A program made the position numbers and the translations under genes. DNA of 64,000 nt from a virus, in the IMG/VR virus record IMGVR_UViG_3300028920_000034, positions 62,001 to 126,000 of that record. One strand, 5' to 3'. Below the pieces are notes generated by a model. That model saw nothing but the letters and a program-made list of their open reading frames with translations. It made no database searches and was not told where the DNA came from. Positions 57,440 through 63,837 of the stretch are shown piece by piece. Numbering within the stretch: the first letter of the stretch is position 1; every line of letters starts with the position of its first letter.

Positions 57440-57955
57440 CTACTTCTCGACGGTGAGGCCCTTTTCCGCCAGGTAGGCGAGAATGGCCTTGGTGAACATG
57501 GCACGGATGCGCTGGCTCATGGGTTTTGACCAGTCGCCTTTTTTGGCCCAGCCGGTGCCGTAGGCTTTGATCAGCTTGCGCTTGACTGCGACTGCCGCAG
57601 CGGCGGAGAGCTGGTCCAGCTTGTTGTCACTGAGGATGAGGTTGTCATCCTGGGTGAGGCCCTCCTCGAGCTCGGTGTCCACGTCTTCGCGGGTGGTGGT
57701 GACGCTCATGGGCTTACCGCCCGCGAGCCCGGCGATCCGATTCACGTACATGGACACCTGGGAGACCCGGTTGAACACGTTGAGGGCCTGGCGCCGCTTC
57801 ACGAAGTCGCCCAGCGTGTTCACGTTGCGCGCGAGTCGGTGCATGGCCTGATCCACCTTGCGCCAGGTGCTCGCGTCCATTTCGGCTTCGGTGAGGTTCT
57901 CTTTGGGCTCGAGGCCCGCGTGGCTCCGGATCTCTTCGATCAGATTCTGGCTCAT
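57440..57955 (-). CDS. Internal head protein candidate
   Basis: 171 residues. SQNLIEEIRSHAGLEPKEN then L-T-E|A (21-24) is the clearest signal of the set. The body is helical (MHRLARNVNTLGDFVKRRQAL, KLDQLSAAAAVAVKRKLIKAY). AGGAGGAAG precedes the ATG. It is the first gene of the internal protein block in transcription order. No family is recognised. Confidence 0.58.
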   Translation of the reverse strand: MSQNLIEEIRSHAGLEPKENLTEAEMDASTWRKVDQAMHRLARNVNTLGDFVKRRQALNVFNRVSQVSMYVNRIAGLAGGKPMSVTTTREDVDTELEEGLTQDDNLILSDNKLDQLSAAAAVAVKRKLIKAYGTGWAKKGDWSKPMSQRIRAMFTKAILAYLAEKGLTVEK

Positions 57956-58181
57956 GGACTTCCTCCTGGGAGTTGCCCATTACCATACCAGAGGCGATCC
58001 CAACGGGGAAGCCTCCTTGTCCTACATCACGGACACCTGGCCACGGATTCGGATCAACTCGACACCTGGAAGGCCGAGCCGCCGCACCCACACCTGGGTC
58101 CCGATTTACGATTTTTTGCCGCCAGAGAATACCTGAGCCATTCGATCCGCATTTTTCGCGGGTGCCCCTCCCCAAGGCACA
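57956..58181. other. 226-base gap without a gene
   Basis: No open frame with a ribosome binding site. On the minus strand GTGCC and GGCAC form a small stem just after the stop of the gene at 58182, and two AT-rich patches (ATTTTTCGCG, TACGATTTTTTGCC) lie between. A promoter for the internal protein block could be here, but I see no convincing -35/-10 pair. Confidence 0.4.
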
Positions 58182-58358
58182 TCACTCTGTATCAGGACTG
58201 TACGGGTCCTGTATCCAGTCTGTATCGCCGTCCAGCTCCTCCAAGGTCGGGGCCCGCGGACTCCACCCGAACGGCCCCTCCACCGGCTCCACCAGCTCCA
58301 TCTCCTTCCGCACCTCCCGCGCCAGCTTCCACCCAGCCATGCTCACCAGCTCGCCCAT
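58182..58358 (-). CDS. Small unknown protein
   Basis: 58 residues; ATG at 58358 has AGGAGG eight bases upstream. It begins GELVSMAGWKLAREVRKEME and ends acidic (LDGDTDWIQDPYSPDTE). It stands alone between a long non-coding region and the internal protein block. No family is recognised. Confidence 0.5.
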   Translation of the reverse strand: MGELVSMAGWKLAREVRKEMELVEPVEGPFGWSPRAPTLEELDGDTDWIQDPYSPDTE

Positions 58359-58367
58359 GTCGCTCAC

Positions 58368-59138
58368 CTCCTACCTACCTAATGGGCGCTACGGGCCAGA
58401 TGTTGCCGTTCCGGTCCGATTTTTTTCGCGGCGAGGCGCGGGGAGCTCGTCCACAGCTCCGGCCACCGGCCGGCGTACCCCACACGCTTCCCCCCACGCT
58501 TGGAACCTCCCCACGGCTCTCCTACACTTACCCCCACGCCTCCCACGGCTCCACCAGGACGCTCGCCCACAACCCCACCCCAGTACCCCGAAACCTACCG
58601 CTCGCTCCGCTCGCACCTCACCTGGACAAGCAACCCCGAAACGCCCCAGACCTTCCACCGCATCACCCACACCTTCCACCGCACTCCCAAGACTTTCCCC
58701 CGCACTTCCCCCGCACCAGCGCATCGCACCAGCGCCCCGCACTCGCGTTCGCCTCGCCCGCACGCACGTGCGTCACACCCTCTGGGGAAAAAAACACCCC
58801 CCCAATGTGAGAGGGTCCCGCACGGGGTCCCGGAACCCGGATTCGAATCCACTTTCTTGACTGGATCCATCCGGAATACCCCCCCTCCACCCCTGGGGTG
58901 TCGGATCCACAGTCGGATCCACAGCACCGAGGCGCCGGTGGCCTCGAGGCGCGCCGCCCCCCGGGCCGAGCCCGGCCGGGATCCACTCCGCCCCCGGTGG
59001 CCAGACTGGGATCCACAACGGCGAGGCGCCGCCCCCGGGCCGGGGCCCGCTGCACTCACGTTCGGGGAGCTCGAGGTAGACGCGCCCGGGGCTGGCCCGG
59101 GCCGGGGCAGGGTCGCGCGGGGGACGCGCCCGGGGCGG
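58368..59138. other. 771-base non-coding region with strong strand skew and G-rich minus strand
   Basis: No acceptable gene. From about 58480 to 58800 the plus strand is C-rich and poor in G, so the minus strand has many G runs (GGGGTGGGGTTGTGGG type), with G-quadruplex potential. Short direct repeats (ACCTTCCACCGCA twice, then ACTTCCCCCGCAC) occur near 58650-58720. CCCGCACGCACGTGCG (58760) and GATTCGAATC (58840) are shared with the gap at 60.9 kb. Origin, packaging or control region are all possible. Confidence 0.55.
58840..58849. promoter_or_regulatory. GATTCGAATC palindrome
   Basis: Part of the 12-bp palindrome GGATTCGAATCC in the non-coding region. It shares its core with sites at 15021, 37176, 60883 and 60930. 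It is about 40 bases from a run of seven A, as also seen near 60960 and 37126. Confidence 0.45.
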
Positions 59139-59666
59139 TCAGGAGCGGGTGGCCTCGGGGCCCTGGGCCGTGGCCATCGGTGGGCACCACAGCCGGAGCT
59201 GCTCCTCCTCGAAGGCGCGCCATCGGTCCCTGGCCTCGAGGGCAAGCTCCGCCGCCTGGTCCGCCGTGTAGGGGGACGCCTGGGTGGGTGACCACAGGAG
59301 CCGGCCCACGGTCCGCCACACGTCCAGCTCGAGCCCGATGGCCAGCACGCCGTGAGGCACGTACAGCCGGAGCTGGGGCTCGCCCACCTGGGCCGCCGGC
59401 ACCACCAGCCGATCTCCCACCTGGCGGATAGGTGGCTCGGTTCTGTCACCCTGTCCCCACGCCCGGGCGAACACCTTGCGCGCCTGGTCCGCCATGGCAT
59501 CACCGAGTCGGGCCGCCGGGCCACCGAGGAAGCCCACCAGGTCCCCATCGGTCAGGGGCTCGGGCTCCTCCATCTGGCTCGCCCAGAGCTGGCCCTCCGC
59601 GTCCAGTCCTATCAGGCCCCCTGGCAGCCCCACCTCGGTTCCGTCCTTGAGTCGCATCGAATCCAT
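59139..59666 (-). CDS. Unknown protein
   Basis: 175 residues. It starts MDSMRLKDGTEVGLPGG with GGGAGG upstream. The N-terminal half has LTDGDLVGFLGGPAARLGDAMADQARKVFARAW; the middle is beta-rich (QVGDRLVVPAAQ, LRLYVPHGVLAIGLEL) and the end is helical (DQAAELALEARDRWRAFEEEQ). No family is recognised. It is isolated by non-coding regions on both sides. Confidence 0.55.
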   Translation of the reverse strand: MDSMRLKDGTEVGLPGGLIGLDAEGQLWASQMEEPEPLTDGDLVGFLGGPAARLGDAMADQARKVFARAWGQGDRTEPPIRQVGDRLVVPAAQVGEPQLRLYVPHGVLAIGLELDVWRTVGRLLWSPTQASPYTADQAAELALEARDRWRAFEEEQLRLWCPPMATAQGPEATRS

Positions 59667-59763
59667 CAGCTCAACCTCCCTGGCGTCTGGCGCCCACTGT
59701 AGGTGCCCCGCCCGGGCTCCCTTCCCCCGGCCCGCCGCCGCCCCGCTTCGGGCTCCAGGGTAG

Positions 59764-59778
59764 GGTGTAGGCTACACC
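59764..59778. promoter_or_regulatory. Palindrome GGTGTAG-G-CTACACC
   Basis: Perfect 7-bp arms around one base, about 43 bases from repeat copy 1. It could be an operator in the leader of the gene at 59139. Confidence 0.35.
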
Positions 59779-59820
59779 ATGGCGATCCCCAGGGCAAGCC
59801 CCGACGCACCCGGCGAGCAT

Positions 59821-59865
59821 CGCTCCCAGGCCCGTGATTTTCGTTCTTTCGTCAATGATTCCGTG
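59821..59865. repeat. Direct repeat, copy 1 (45 bp)
   Basis: Begins CGCTCCCAGGCCCGTGATTT and ends AATGATTCCGTG. It differs from copy 2 at 59982 by two bases. On the minus strand it contains ATTGACGAAAGAACG, AT-rich relative to the surroundings. Confidence 0.75.
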
Positions 59866-59981
59866 ACCAGCTACCCCCGGTTCCGACCCCTCGAGGCCCC
59901 GGTGGCCCCCAGTGGCCCCCCTCGAGGCGCCCCGCTGCACCGAAAAACGCAATGATTCTGTCAGGCGCTCCCTGCCCCTGG

Positions 59982-60026
59982 CGCTCCCAGGCCCGTGATT
60001 TTCGTTCTTTCCTTAATGATTCCGTG
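59982..60026. repeat. Direct repeat, copy 2 (45 bp)
   Basis: Same as copy 1 apart from CCTT in place of CGTC. It directly follows the stop codon of the gene at 60032 (minus strand). The 161-base distance between copies starts suggests paired regulator or initiator binding sites. Confidence 0.75.
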
Positions 60027-60031
60027 GAAGG

Positions 60032-60862
60032 CTACTCGGGCTCGTCATCACTGAACGCCACCAGCTCCCCGGCCAGGCTGGCCGCCGCTGCATCCTGGCT
60101 CCGCTGGCTGGTGAGGAACCGGTGGAGCACCCCGAGCACCTTGGTGCGCCGCCTGGGGTCCAGGAGGGCCTCCTGAACGTCCTGGCGCCCGGCGAAGCGC
60201 CCCTTGACTACCCCGGCCAGGCGCTCCTCGAGGGTGGCCCGCTGCTCCTCGGGGCCGCCCCCGAGTCCACCGAGGCGCTCGCGTAGGCCCCCGTGGACAC
60301 GTAGGGTCTGGCGCATCTCGCCCATGAGCTCCCGCACGTCCCGGAACGTCTTGGGCCTCACCCCTGGGTTGGTAGTCCCCACCTGGGTGGGCTCGGTGTC
60401 CCCGTCCAGGCCCCCCTCGCCCGGGCTGGGCAGCGCCACCTGGGGCGCGCCCCCGAGTTCCTCCGCGCCCACGGTGCCCGGGCTGGGCGCCACGCCGGTG
60501 GCCTCGCATAGCAGAGCCTTTTCAACGCGGTATAGCTCCCCGAGCTCCACCAGCTCCCCCAGGGCCGTCTCGAGGGCCGTGGCCGCGCGCACCTGCATGG
60601 CGCTCATCTGGGTGGGGTTCATCACCTCCGCGGGGGCGAGGGCCGCCTTGGCGTAGCGTGAGATCTCCTGGCGTAGCAGGTCGTGAGCCACGTCCCCAAG
60701 GAAGCCGTTGGCGTGGATCCGCCTCGCCACCTCCGCCGCCGGGTAACCCTCGCGGATCCACTCCACAATGTCCGGGAGGATCGGTAGCTGGCGGATCCGC
60801 TGTCCCGGCTCGGGGCCGCGCCGCCTCGGGGCCTCGTCCGCTCTGTCGCTGATGGTCACCAT
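60032..60862 (-). CDS. Unknown protein with possible N-terminal helix-turn-helix
   Basis: 276 residues. LPILPDIVEWIREGYPAAEVARRIHANGF (about 26-54) resembles the HTH region of terminase small subunits and related DNA-binding proteins (WIREGxSxxEVARRI). A Pro/Gly linker (125-165) precedes helices (VRELMGEMRQTLRVHGGLRERLGG, VLGVLHRFLTSQRSQDA). Terminase small subunit is a guess that needs a large-subunit neighbour, which is not in the window. AGTAGGAGG precedes the ATG. Confidence 0.5.
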   Translation of the reverse strand: MVTISDRADEAPRRRGPEPGQRIRQLPILPDIVEWIREGYPAAEVARRIHANGFLGDVAHDLLRQEISRYAKAALAPAEVMNPTQMSAMQVRAATALETALGELVELGELYRVEKALLCEATGVAPSPGTVGAEELGGAPQVALPSPGEGGLDGDTEPTQVGTTNPGVRPKTFRDVRELMGEMRQTLRVHGGLRERLGGLGGGPEEQRATLEERLAGVVKGRFAGRQDVQEALLDPRRRTKVLGVLHRFLTSQRSQDAAAASLAGELVAFSDDEPE

Positions 60863-60882
60863 GGGGGCCTCCTACTGGATCT

Positions 60883-60892
60883 GATTCGAATC
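60883..60892. promoter_or_regulatory. GATTCGAATC palindrome
   Basis: 21 bases upstream of the ATG of the gene at 60862, next to its ribosome binding site. A second copy lies 47 bases further at 60930-60939. The pair flanks CGCACGTGCG and BglII/BamHI-type palindromes. Confidence 0.45.
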
Positions 60893-60929
60893 TGCCCGCA
60901 CGCACGTGCGCCTCTGGATCCAGATCTGG

Positions 60930-60939
60930 GATTCGAATC
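60930..60939. promoter_or_regulatory. GATTCGAATC palindrome
   Basis: Second copy in the same gap, within GGGATTCGAATCC. See the copy at 60883. The spacing of 47 bases centre to centre is compatible with cooperative binding. Confidence 0.45.
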
Positions 60940-61327
60940 CGGGCCCCGCGCGGGAGAGCGTGCGTAAAAAAAAGGGGGTGTAGGACGTGAAAACGGGGGT
61001 TTACGGGGATCTCGTACCCTGTAAACACGCTCGGGGTCATCTGGAAACGATAGCAGTTGCGGCAGGTTGTTAGGCGTTAGGCGTAGCTGTAGGCAAGGGG
61101 AGAGCGTAGGCGTAGCTGTAGACATGGACAGCATGGACGGCGTAGCTGGGCAGCTCGAGGTGAAGCTGTAGCTGGTGAGCTTGGTGCCTACGGTGCTCTG
61201 CATAGTGACTCTAGGATAGCTTCTATTGTGGGTTGGATCTAGTCCCCCGCCGAATCGCCCCGCACCGCCATGGTTACTCTGGACGTTTCCTTCGTGTCCC
61301 GGCCAACGGGTAGTAGTGGGGTGTATA

Positions 61328-61483
61328 TCAGTTGCCACAGCGGGATAGTAGGGCCAGCGAGCCCACGATGTAGGCCAGCCAGAGCACCGTGGCCACCGTA
61401 TCCCATGGGGTCCACCCGACCCACCTGGTGGCCGTGGTCTCGGTTCCGTCCCCGTTGCTCCTGGTGCTGGTGCGGTAGCTCAT
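61328..61483 (-). CDS. Small single-span membrane protein
   Basis: 51 residues. A polar N-terminus rich in Thr and Arg (SYRTSTRSNGDGTETTATR) precedes one membrane helix (VATVLWLAYIVGSLALLS). Its ATG overlaps the stop of the ribbon-helix-helix gene. Function unknown. Confidence 0.55.
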   Translation of the reverse strand: MSYRTSTRSNGDGTETTATRWVGWTPWDTVATVLWLAYIVGSLALLSRCGN

Positions 61484-61677
61484 GGAGTCTCTTCCCGGGC
61501 CGCCTCGAGGCCCTTGTAGAGGAGCACTCCGAACGCCTGGGAACGGCTGGTCTGGACGCCTGGGGGGAGCTCCCGCTGTAGGGTCACCTGGTAGCGGTCC
61601 ACCAGCTCGAGGAGCTTTGGGTCCAGCGTCACGGCCACCCGGACCTTCCGGTGGCGCGTCCTCTTGGGCTTGCTCAT
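61480..61677 (-). CDS. Ribbon-helix-helix DNA-binding protein
   Basis: 65 residues. A basic start (SKPKRTRHRK) precedes VRVAVTLDPKLLELVDRYQ, the strand and first helix of the fold, then SRSQAFGVLLYKGLEAA, the second helix. This is close to CopG/MetJ-type regulators. ATG at 61677 overlaps the preceding stop. It could control the early gene region or bind the repeated palindromes. Confidence 0.68.
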   Translation of the reverse strand: MSKPKRTRHRKVRVAVTLDPKLLELVDRYQVTLQRELPPGVQTSRSQAFGVLLYKGLEAAREETP

Positions 61678-61877
61678 CCGAGCCCCCGCGCCCGGGCGCA
61701 CTCCGGACAGTAGTACCACTCCATGGTGCCCACCGACGTGGTGCCCACCGCGTGCTTCACCCAGCCCGAAGAGGCGATCTCCGGGTGGGGCTTGATAGTC
61801 GCCCCGCAGTCGTCGCACTCGAGCTCGAGGAGCACCCGCTCCCCCGTGTCCTCCCTGGTGGCGTAGATTCGTCCCAT
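61674..61877 (-). CDS. Zinc-ribbon protein
   Basis: 67 residues. ELECDDCGATIKPHPE and EWYYCPECARARG give two CxxC pairs about 38 residues apart, a typical small zinc ribbon. It is translationally coupled to the regulator downstream. Function unknown. Confidence 0.6.
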   Translation of the reverse strand: MGRIYATREDTGERVLLELECDDCGATIKPHPEIASSGWVKHAVGTTSVGTMEWYYCPECARARGLG

Positions 61878-61880
61878 GGG

Positions 61881-62153
61881 TCACCCGCTGGCCAGGCATC
61901 GCTGCCATGCCGCTGCCTTCCTGGTGATGGTGTCCAGGGCCAGGTCCAGGGCCTCCTGCTTCGCTTCATCCGCGCCCCGCGCCTTGAGCTCATGGCGCTC
62001 CAGGCCAAGCTCATAGCACGTCACAAACCAGCCTCCCAGGCCATGGTAGCGGTGAACGGTCAGGCGCCCTGGCGCCCCCTTGAGCTCCCAGACGCTGGGC
62101 TCCACCTCGCCCTGTTGCCCCCGGCTGTACGATGATTCGTCTACCCATTCCAT
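61881..62153 (-). CDS. Small unknown protein
   Basis: 90 residues. Mixed strand (GRLTVHRYHGLGGWFVTCYEL) and helix (DEAKQEALDLALDTITRKAAAW), similar to many small phage early proteins. AGGAGATGACCT precedes the ATG. No family is recognised. Confidence 0.55.
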   Translation of the reverse strand: MEWVDESSYSRGQQGEVEPSVWELKGAPGRLTVHRYHGLGGWFVTCYELGLERHELKARGADEAKQEALDLALDTITRKAAAWQRCLASG

Positions 62154-62156
62154 AGG

Positions 62157-62360
62157 TCATCTCCTGTAGTCTTCCACCACCGGGGTCCCCCGGCACAGTG
62201 GGGTTGGCCTTGGCCCCCGCCCGGTGGGCTCTGGTACGTCATGCCAGACGGCTGTGCAGACCGGATAGTCCACCCACCAGAGCTCCCACACCCCGCCGTA
62301 CCAGCGCCTGTACCACTGGAAGTCGCCCAGGATGGCTCGGCAGAATGTACTCCTGAACAT
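62157..62360 (-). CDS. Small aromatic-rich unknown protein
   Basis: 67 residues. FRSTFCRAILGDFQWYRRWYG then WELWWVDYPVCTAVW contains eight tryptophans. ATG at 62360 is close to the preceding stop. No family is recognised. Confidence 0.5.
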   Translation of the reverse strand: MFRSTFCRAILGDFQWYRRWYGGVWELWWVDYPVCTAVWHDVPEPTGRGPRPTPLCRGTPVVEDYRR

Positions 62361-62365
62361 GGGTT

Positions 62366-62713
62366 CTAGTCCCCCGCCCCGCGCCGACCCGGGCACAGGT
62401 TCACATCATGGGCGCAATCGTCCACCGGGTCGTCATAGCAGACCTGGTAGCCCACCGGGAGCCCGCACAGGTCCACGTCGTGCGCGCAGTCCCCTGGCTC
62501 CACCTGGTAGCAGATGCGCTCCGTGGCGCCCCCCTTCGGCCCCGCGGCCACCGGCTCACACCGGCAAGGTGGGCACTCCACTCGCTCCCCGGCCCGGGCC
62601 TCTGGCCAGGGAGGCACCGTGTGGGCCACCAGCGCCGGCAATCGCCAGGCCGCCATCAGGGCCACCAGGAGCACCACTACGGGCACCGGCCACGTCCAGG
62701 ATGGCCACTTCAT
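62366..62713 (-). CDS. Membrane-anchored cysteine-rich protein
   Basis: 115 residues. A membrane anchor (SWTWPVPVVVLLVALMAAW, 5-23) precedes an exported-looking part with CPPCRCEP and two copies of DDCAHDV-type sequence (GDCAHDVDLCGLP, DDCAHDVNLCPGR). The even number of cysteines suggests disulfides outside the cytoplasm. ATG at 62713 overlaps the previous stop. Confidence 0.58.
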   Translation of the reverse strand: MKWPSWTWPVPVVVLLVALMAAWRLPALVAHTVPPWPEARAGERVECPPCRCEPVAAGPKGGATERICYQVEPGDCAHDVDLCGLPVGYQVCYDDPVDDCAHDVNLCPGRRGAGD

Positions 62714-62741
62714 GGCTCTCTTGTCTCCCCGGCCCCGCGCC
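62710..62741. repeat. 32-bp gene-junction repeat, copy 1
   Basis: TCATGGCTCTCTTGTCTCCC followed by GGCCCCGCGCC is identical to 63138-63169. It includes the stop codon of one gene, the ATG of the next and the codons for a shared C-terminal RGAGETREP. Confidence 0.75.
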
Positions 62742-63141
62742 CATCGTAGAACCACGCATGATGATGGCCGGTGGTACACACGAAGAAACCGCGCCCGTCT
62801 GGCATCCAGCCCTCTGGCTCTGGCGAGAAGAGGGGGTGCCACTCCTTGGCAGGGGCCCCGCACTCGGGGCAGTTCTGCCGCGGGGGCACCACCACCTGGC
62901 TCCGCCCCTCCGGGGACATGGCGCAAGCCAGCCCACGCATGACTTCGCCCTCTTCCAGGATGTCTTCGGGGCAGGTGTAGAAGCCCTTGATCGGCACCTT
63001 GCCAGCCGCCTCATGCTTCGCGTAGGCCGCTCTGCACAGGAGCTCCGCGTAGTCCATGGACAGGACTTCCTCTCTCCGTGCCCGCGCCCCTGGCTCCAGG
63101 TCCACCTCGTCGGTACACCACCACTTCTGCATATCACTCAT
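62710..63141 (-). CDS. Small zinc-type protein
   Basis: 143 residues; ATG at 63141 overlaps the stop upstream. SMDYAELLCRAAYAKHEAAG is helical, ENCPECGAPAKEW is a zinc knuckle, and GRGFFVCTTGHHHAWF supplies further Cys/His. It ends RGAGETREP, the same as the next upstream gene. No family is recognised. Confidence 0.55.
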   Translation of the reverse strand: MSDMQKWWCTDEVDLEPGARARREEVLSMDYAELLCRAAYAKHEAAGKVPIKGFYTCPEDILEEGEVMRGLACAMSPEGRSQVVVPPRQNCPECGAPAKEWHPLFSPEPEGWMPDGRGFFVCTTGHHHAWFYDGRGAGETREP

Positions 63142-63169
63142 GGCTCTCTTGTCTCCCCGGCCCCGCGCC
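63138..63169. repeat. 32-bp gene-junction repeat, copy 2
   Basis: Identical to 62710-62741. It spans the stop of the gene at 63138 and the start of the gene at 63141. Confidence 0.75.
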
Positions 63170-63431
63170 GCTCGGCCACCAGGTGGTCCAGCCAGGCCAT
63201 GCCCACCCGGACCATCTCGAGCTCCCACCGATGGTACAGCTCCGCCTGGGCCGCCCGCGGTAGGTCTGCCCGGAACCGGATCACCATGTGTTCCTCTGGC
63301 TTGTCCGAGCACTCCAGGACGGTCTCATAGGTGGTCAAGTCCGTGCGCCACACCGCCGGCTTGAAGCAATGCGGACAGCACATCACTGGGGCTGGTGGCT
63401 CCCATGGGGGCCTGGTGTCAGTGGGTGTCAT
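63138..63431 (-). CDS. Small zinc-type protein
   Basis: 97 residues; ATG at 63431. APVMCCPHCFKPAVWRTD is a zinc knuckle, and the remainder is helical (RAAQAELYHRWELEMVRVG). It ends RRGAGETREP. Coupled by ATGA overlaps on both sides. No family is recognised. Confidence 0.55.
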   Translation of the reverse strand: MTPTDTRPPWEPPAPVMCCPHCFKPAVWRTDLTTYETVLECSDKPEEHMVIRFRADLPRAAQAELYHRWELEMVRVGMAWLDHLVAERRGAGETREP

Positions 63432-63637
63432 GGGTCCTCGCTCCGGTCCAGTACAATGGTCCCCTTCGTGCCATCGAAGATGATCCCACACGGTTCACAC
63501 GCGCAAAACCAGACGGCGTGCTCCACCACGTTGTAGATCGTCCTGCACCGCGGGCACCTGACCTTGACGTACTCCGGCTCACTGGCTCGGCCCGGCCGGC
63601 TCCCGGTGCATAGTCGGCTCGCTTTTCTCCGCCTCAT
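63428..63637 (-). CDS. Zinc-ribbon protein
   Basis: 69 residues; ATG at 63637. A basic N-terminus (RRRKASRLCTGSRPGR) precedes VKVRCPRCRTIYNVVEHAVW and FCACEPCG, a C-x2-C...C-x-C-x2-C site similar to MJ0042-type zinc fingers. Coupled to its neighbours. Function unknown. Confidence 0.58.
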   Translation of the reverse strand: MRRRKASRLCTGSRPGRASEPEYVKVRCPRCRTIYNVVEHAVWFCACEPCGIIFDGTKGTIVLDRSEDP

Positions 63638-63837
63638 GGGGTCCTGTCCCTCGCCCTCCGCGGCCGGTACGCCTCGGGGTGGGCCGCCCGGACGCGCCTG
63701 CATAGCTCCTGCCACGCCTCGTGTCTGCCGAGCCCAGGCTCGAAAGTGGCAATCTCATCCAGTAGCTCGGGGATGCTCATGTGGGCCACGCAGGGTAGGT
63801 CTGGCTCACACCGCTGGCACTCGCGTGGCTTGCTCAT
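63634..63837 (-). CDS. Small Cys-containing protein
   Basis: 67 residues; ATG at 63837 with GGAAGG upstream. RECQRCEPDLPCVAHMSI carries three cysteines and a histidine near the N-terminus; the rest is helical and Arg-rich. An earlier in-frame start lacks a ribosome binding site. No family is recognised. Confidence 0.52.
   Translation of the reverse strand: MSKPRECQRCEPDLPCVAHMSIPELLDEIATFEPGLGRHEAWQELCRRVRAAHPEAYRPRRARDRTP

Larger units (their letters stand above)
59667..60031. other. 365-base non-coding gap with direct repeats and a palindrome
   Basis: Holds two copies of a 45-base repeat (59821 and 59982), a partial third copy (AATGATTCTGTCAGG near 59951) and the palindrome GGTGTAG-G-CTACACC at 59764-59778. 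A 93-residue frame starting with TTG at 59952 lies across it but lacks a ribosome binding site. Confidence 0.5.
60863..61327. other. 465-base non-coding gap with short repeats, palindromes and a hairpin
   Basis: Close to the gene at 60862 are GATTCGAATC twice (60883, 60930), CGCACGTGCG, TGGATCCA and CAGATCTG, all palindromes. Further right GTTTACGGGG and CCCTGTAAAC form a hairpin (60999-61026 region), next to a run of eight A. Between about 61070 and 61175 the words GGCGTAGCTGTAG and GTTAGGCG repeat several times. No gene with a ribosome binding site is seen. Confidence 0.5.

Noticed and set aside
58368-59138. CRISPR-like array in the region with repeated CACCTTCCACCGCA words
   Set aside because: The repeats are short, irregular in spacing and lack unique spacers of constant length.
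59671-59952. A 93-codon minus frame starting with TTG in the 59.67-60.03 kb gap
   Set aside because: No ribosome binding site, Gly/Pro/Arg-rich composition and it crosses the direct repeats; kept only as a possible gene remnant.
60032-60862. Firm call as terminase small subunit
   Set aside because: Only a loose helix-turn-helix pattern supports it, and no large terminase is next to it in the window.
58840-60939. GGATTCGAATCC looked like the T-arm of a tRNA
   Set aside because: No acceptor, D or anticodon arm can be formed around any of the copies, and the motif is a symmetric palindrome.
60856-61338. A 160-codon minus frame over the 60.9-61.3 kb gap
   Set aside because: Its composition is Ser/Thr/Pro/Arg-rich without structure, the start lacks a ribosome binding site, and short DNA repeats dictate its sequence.
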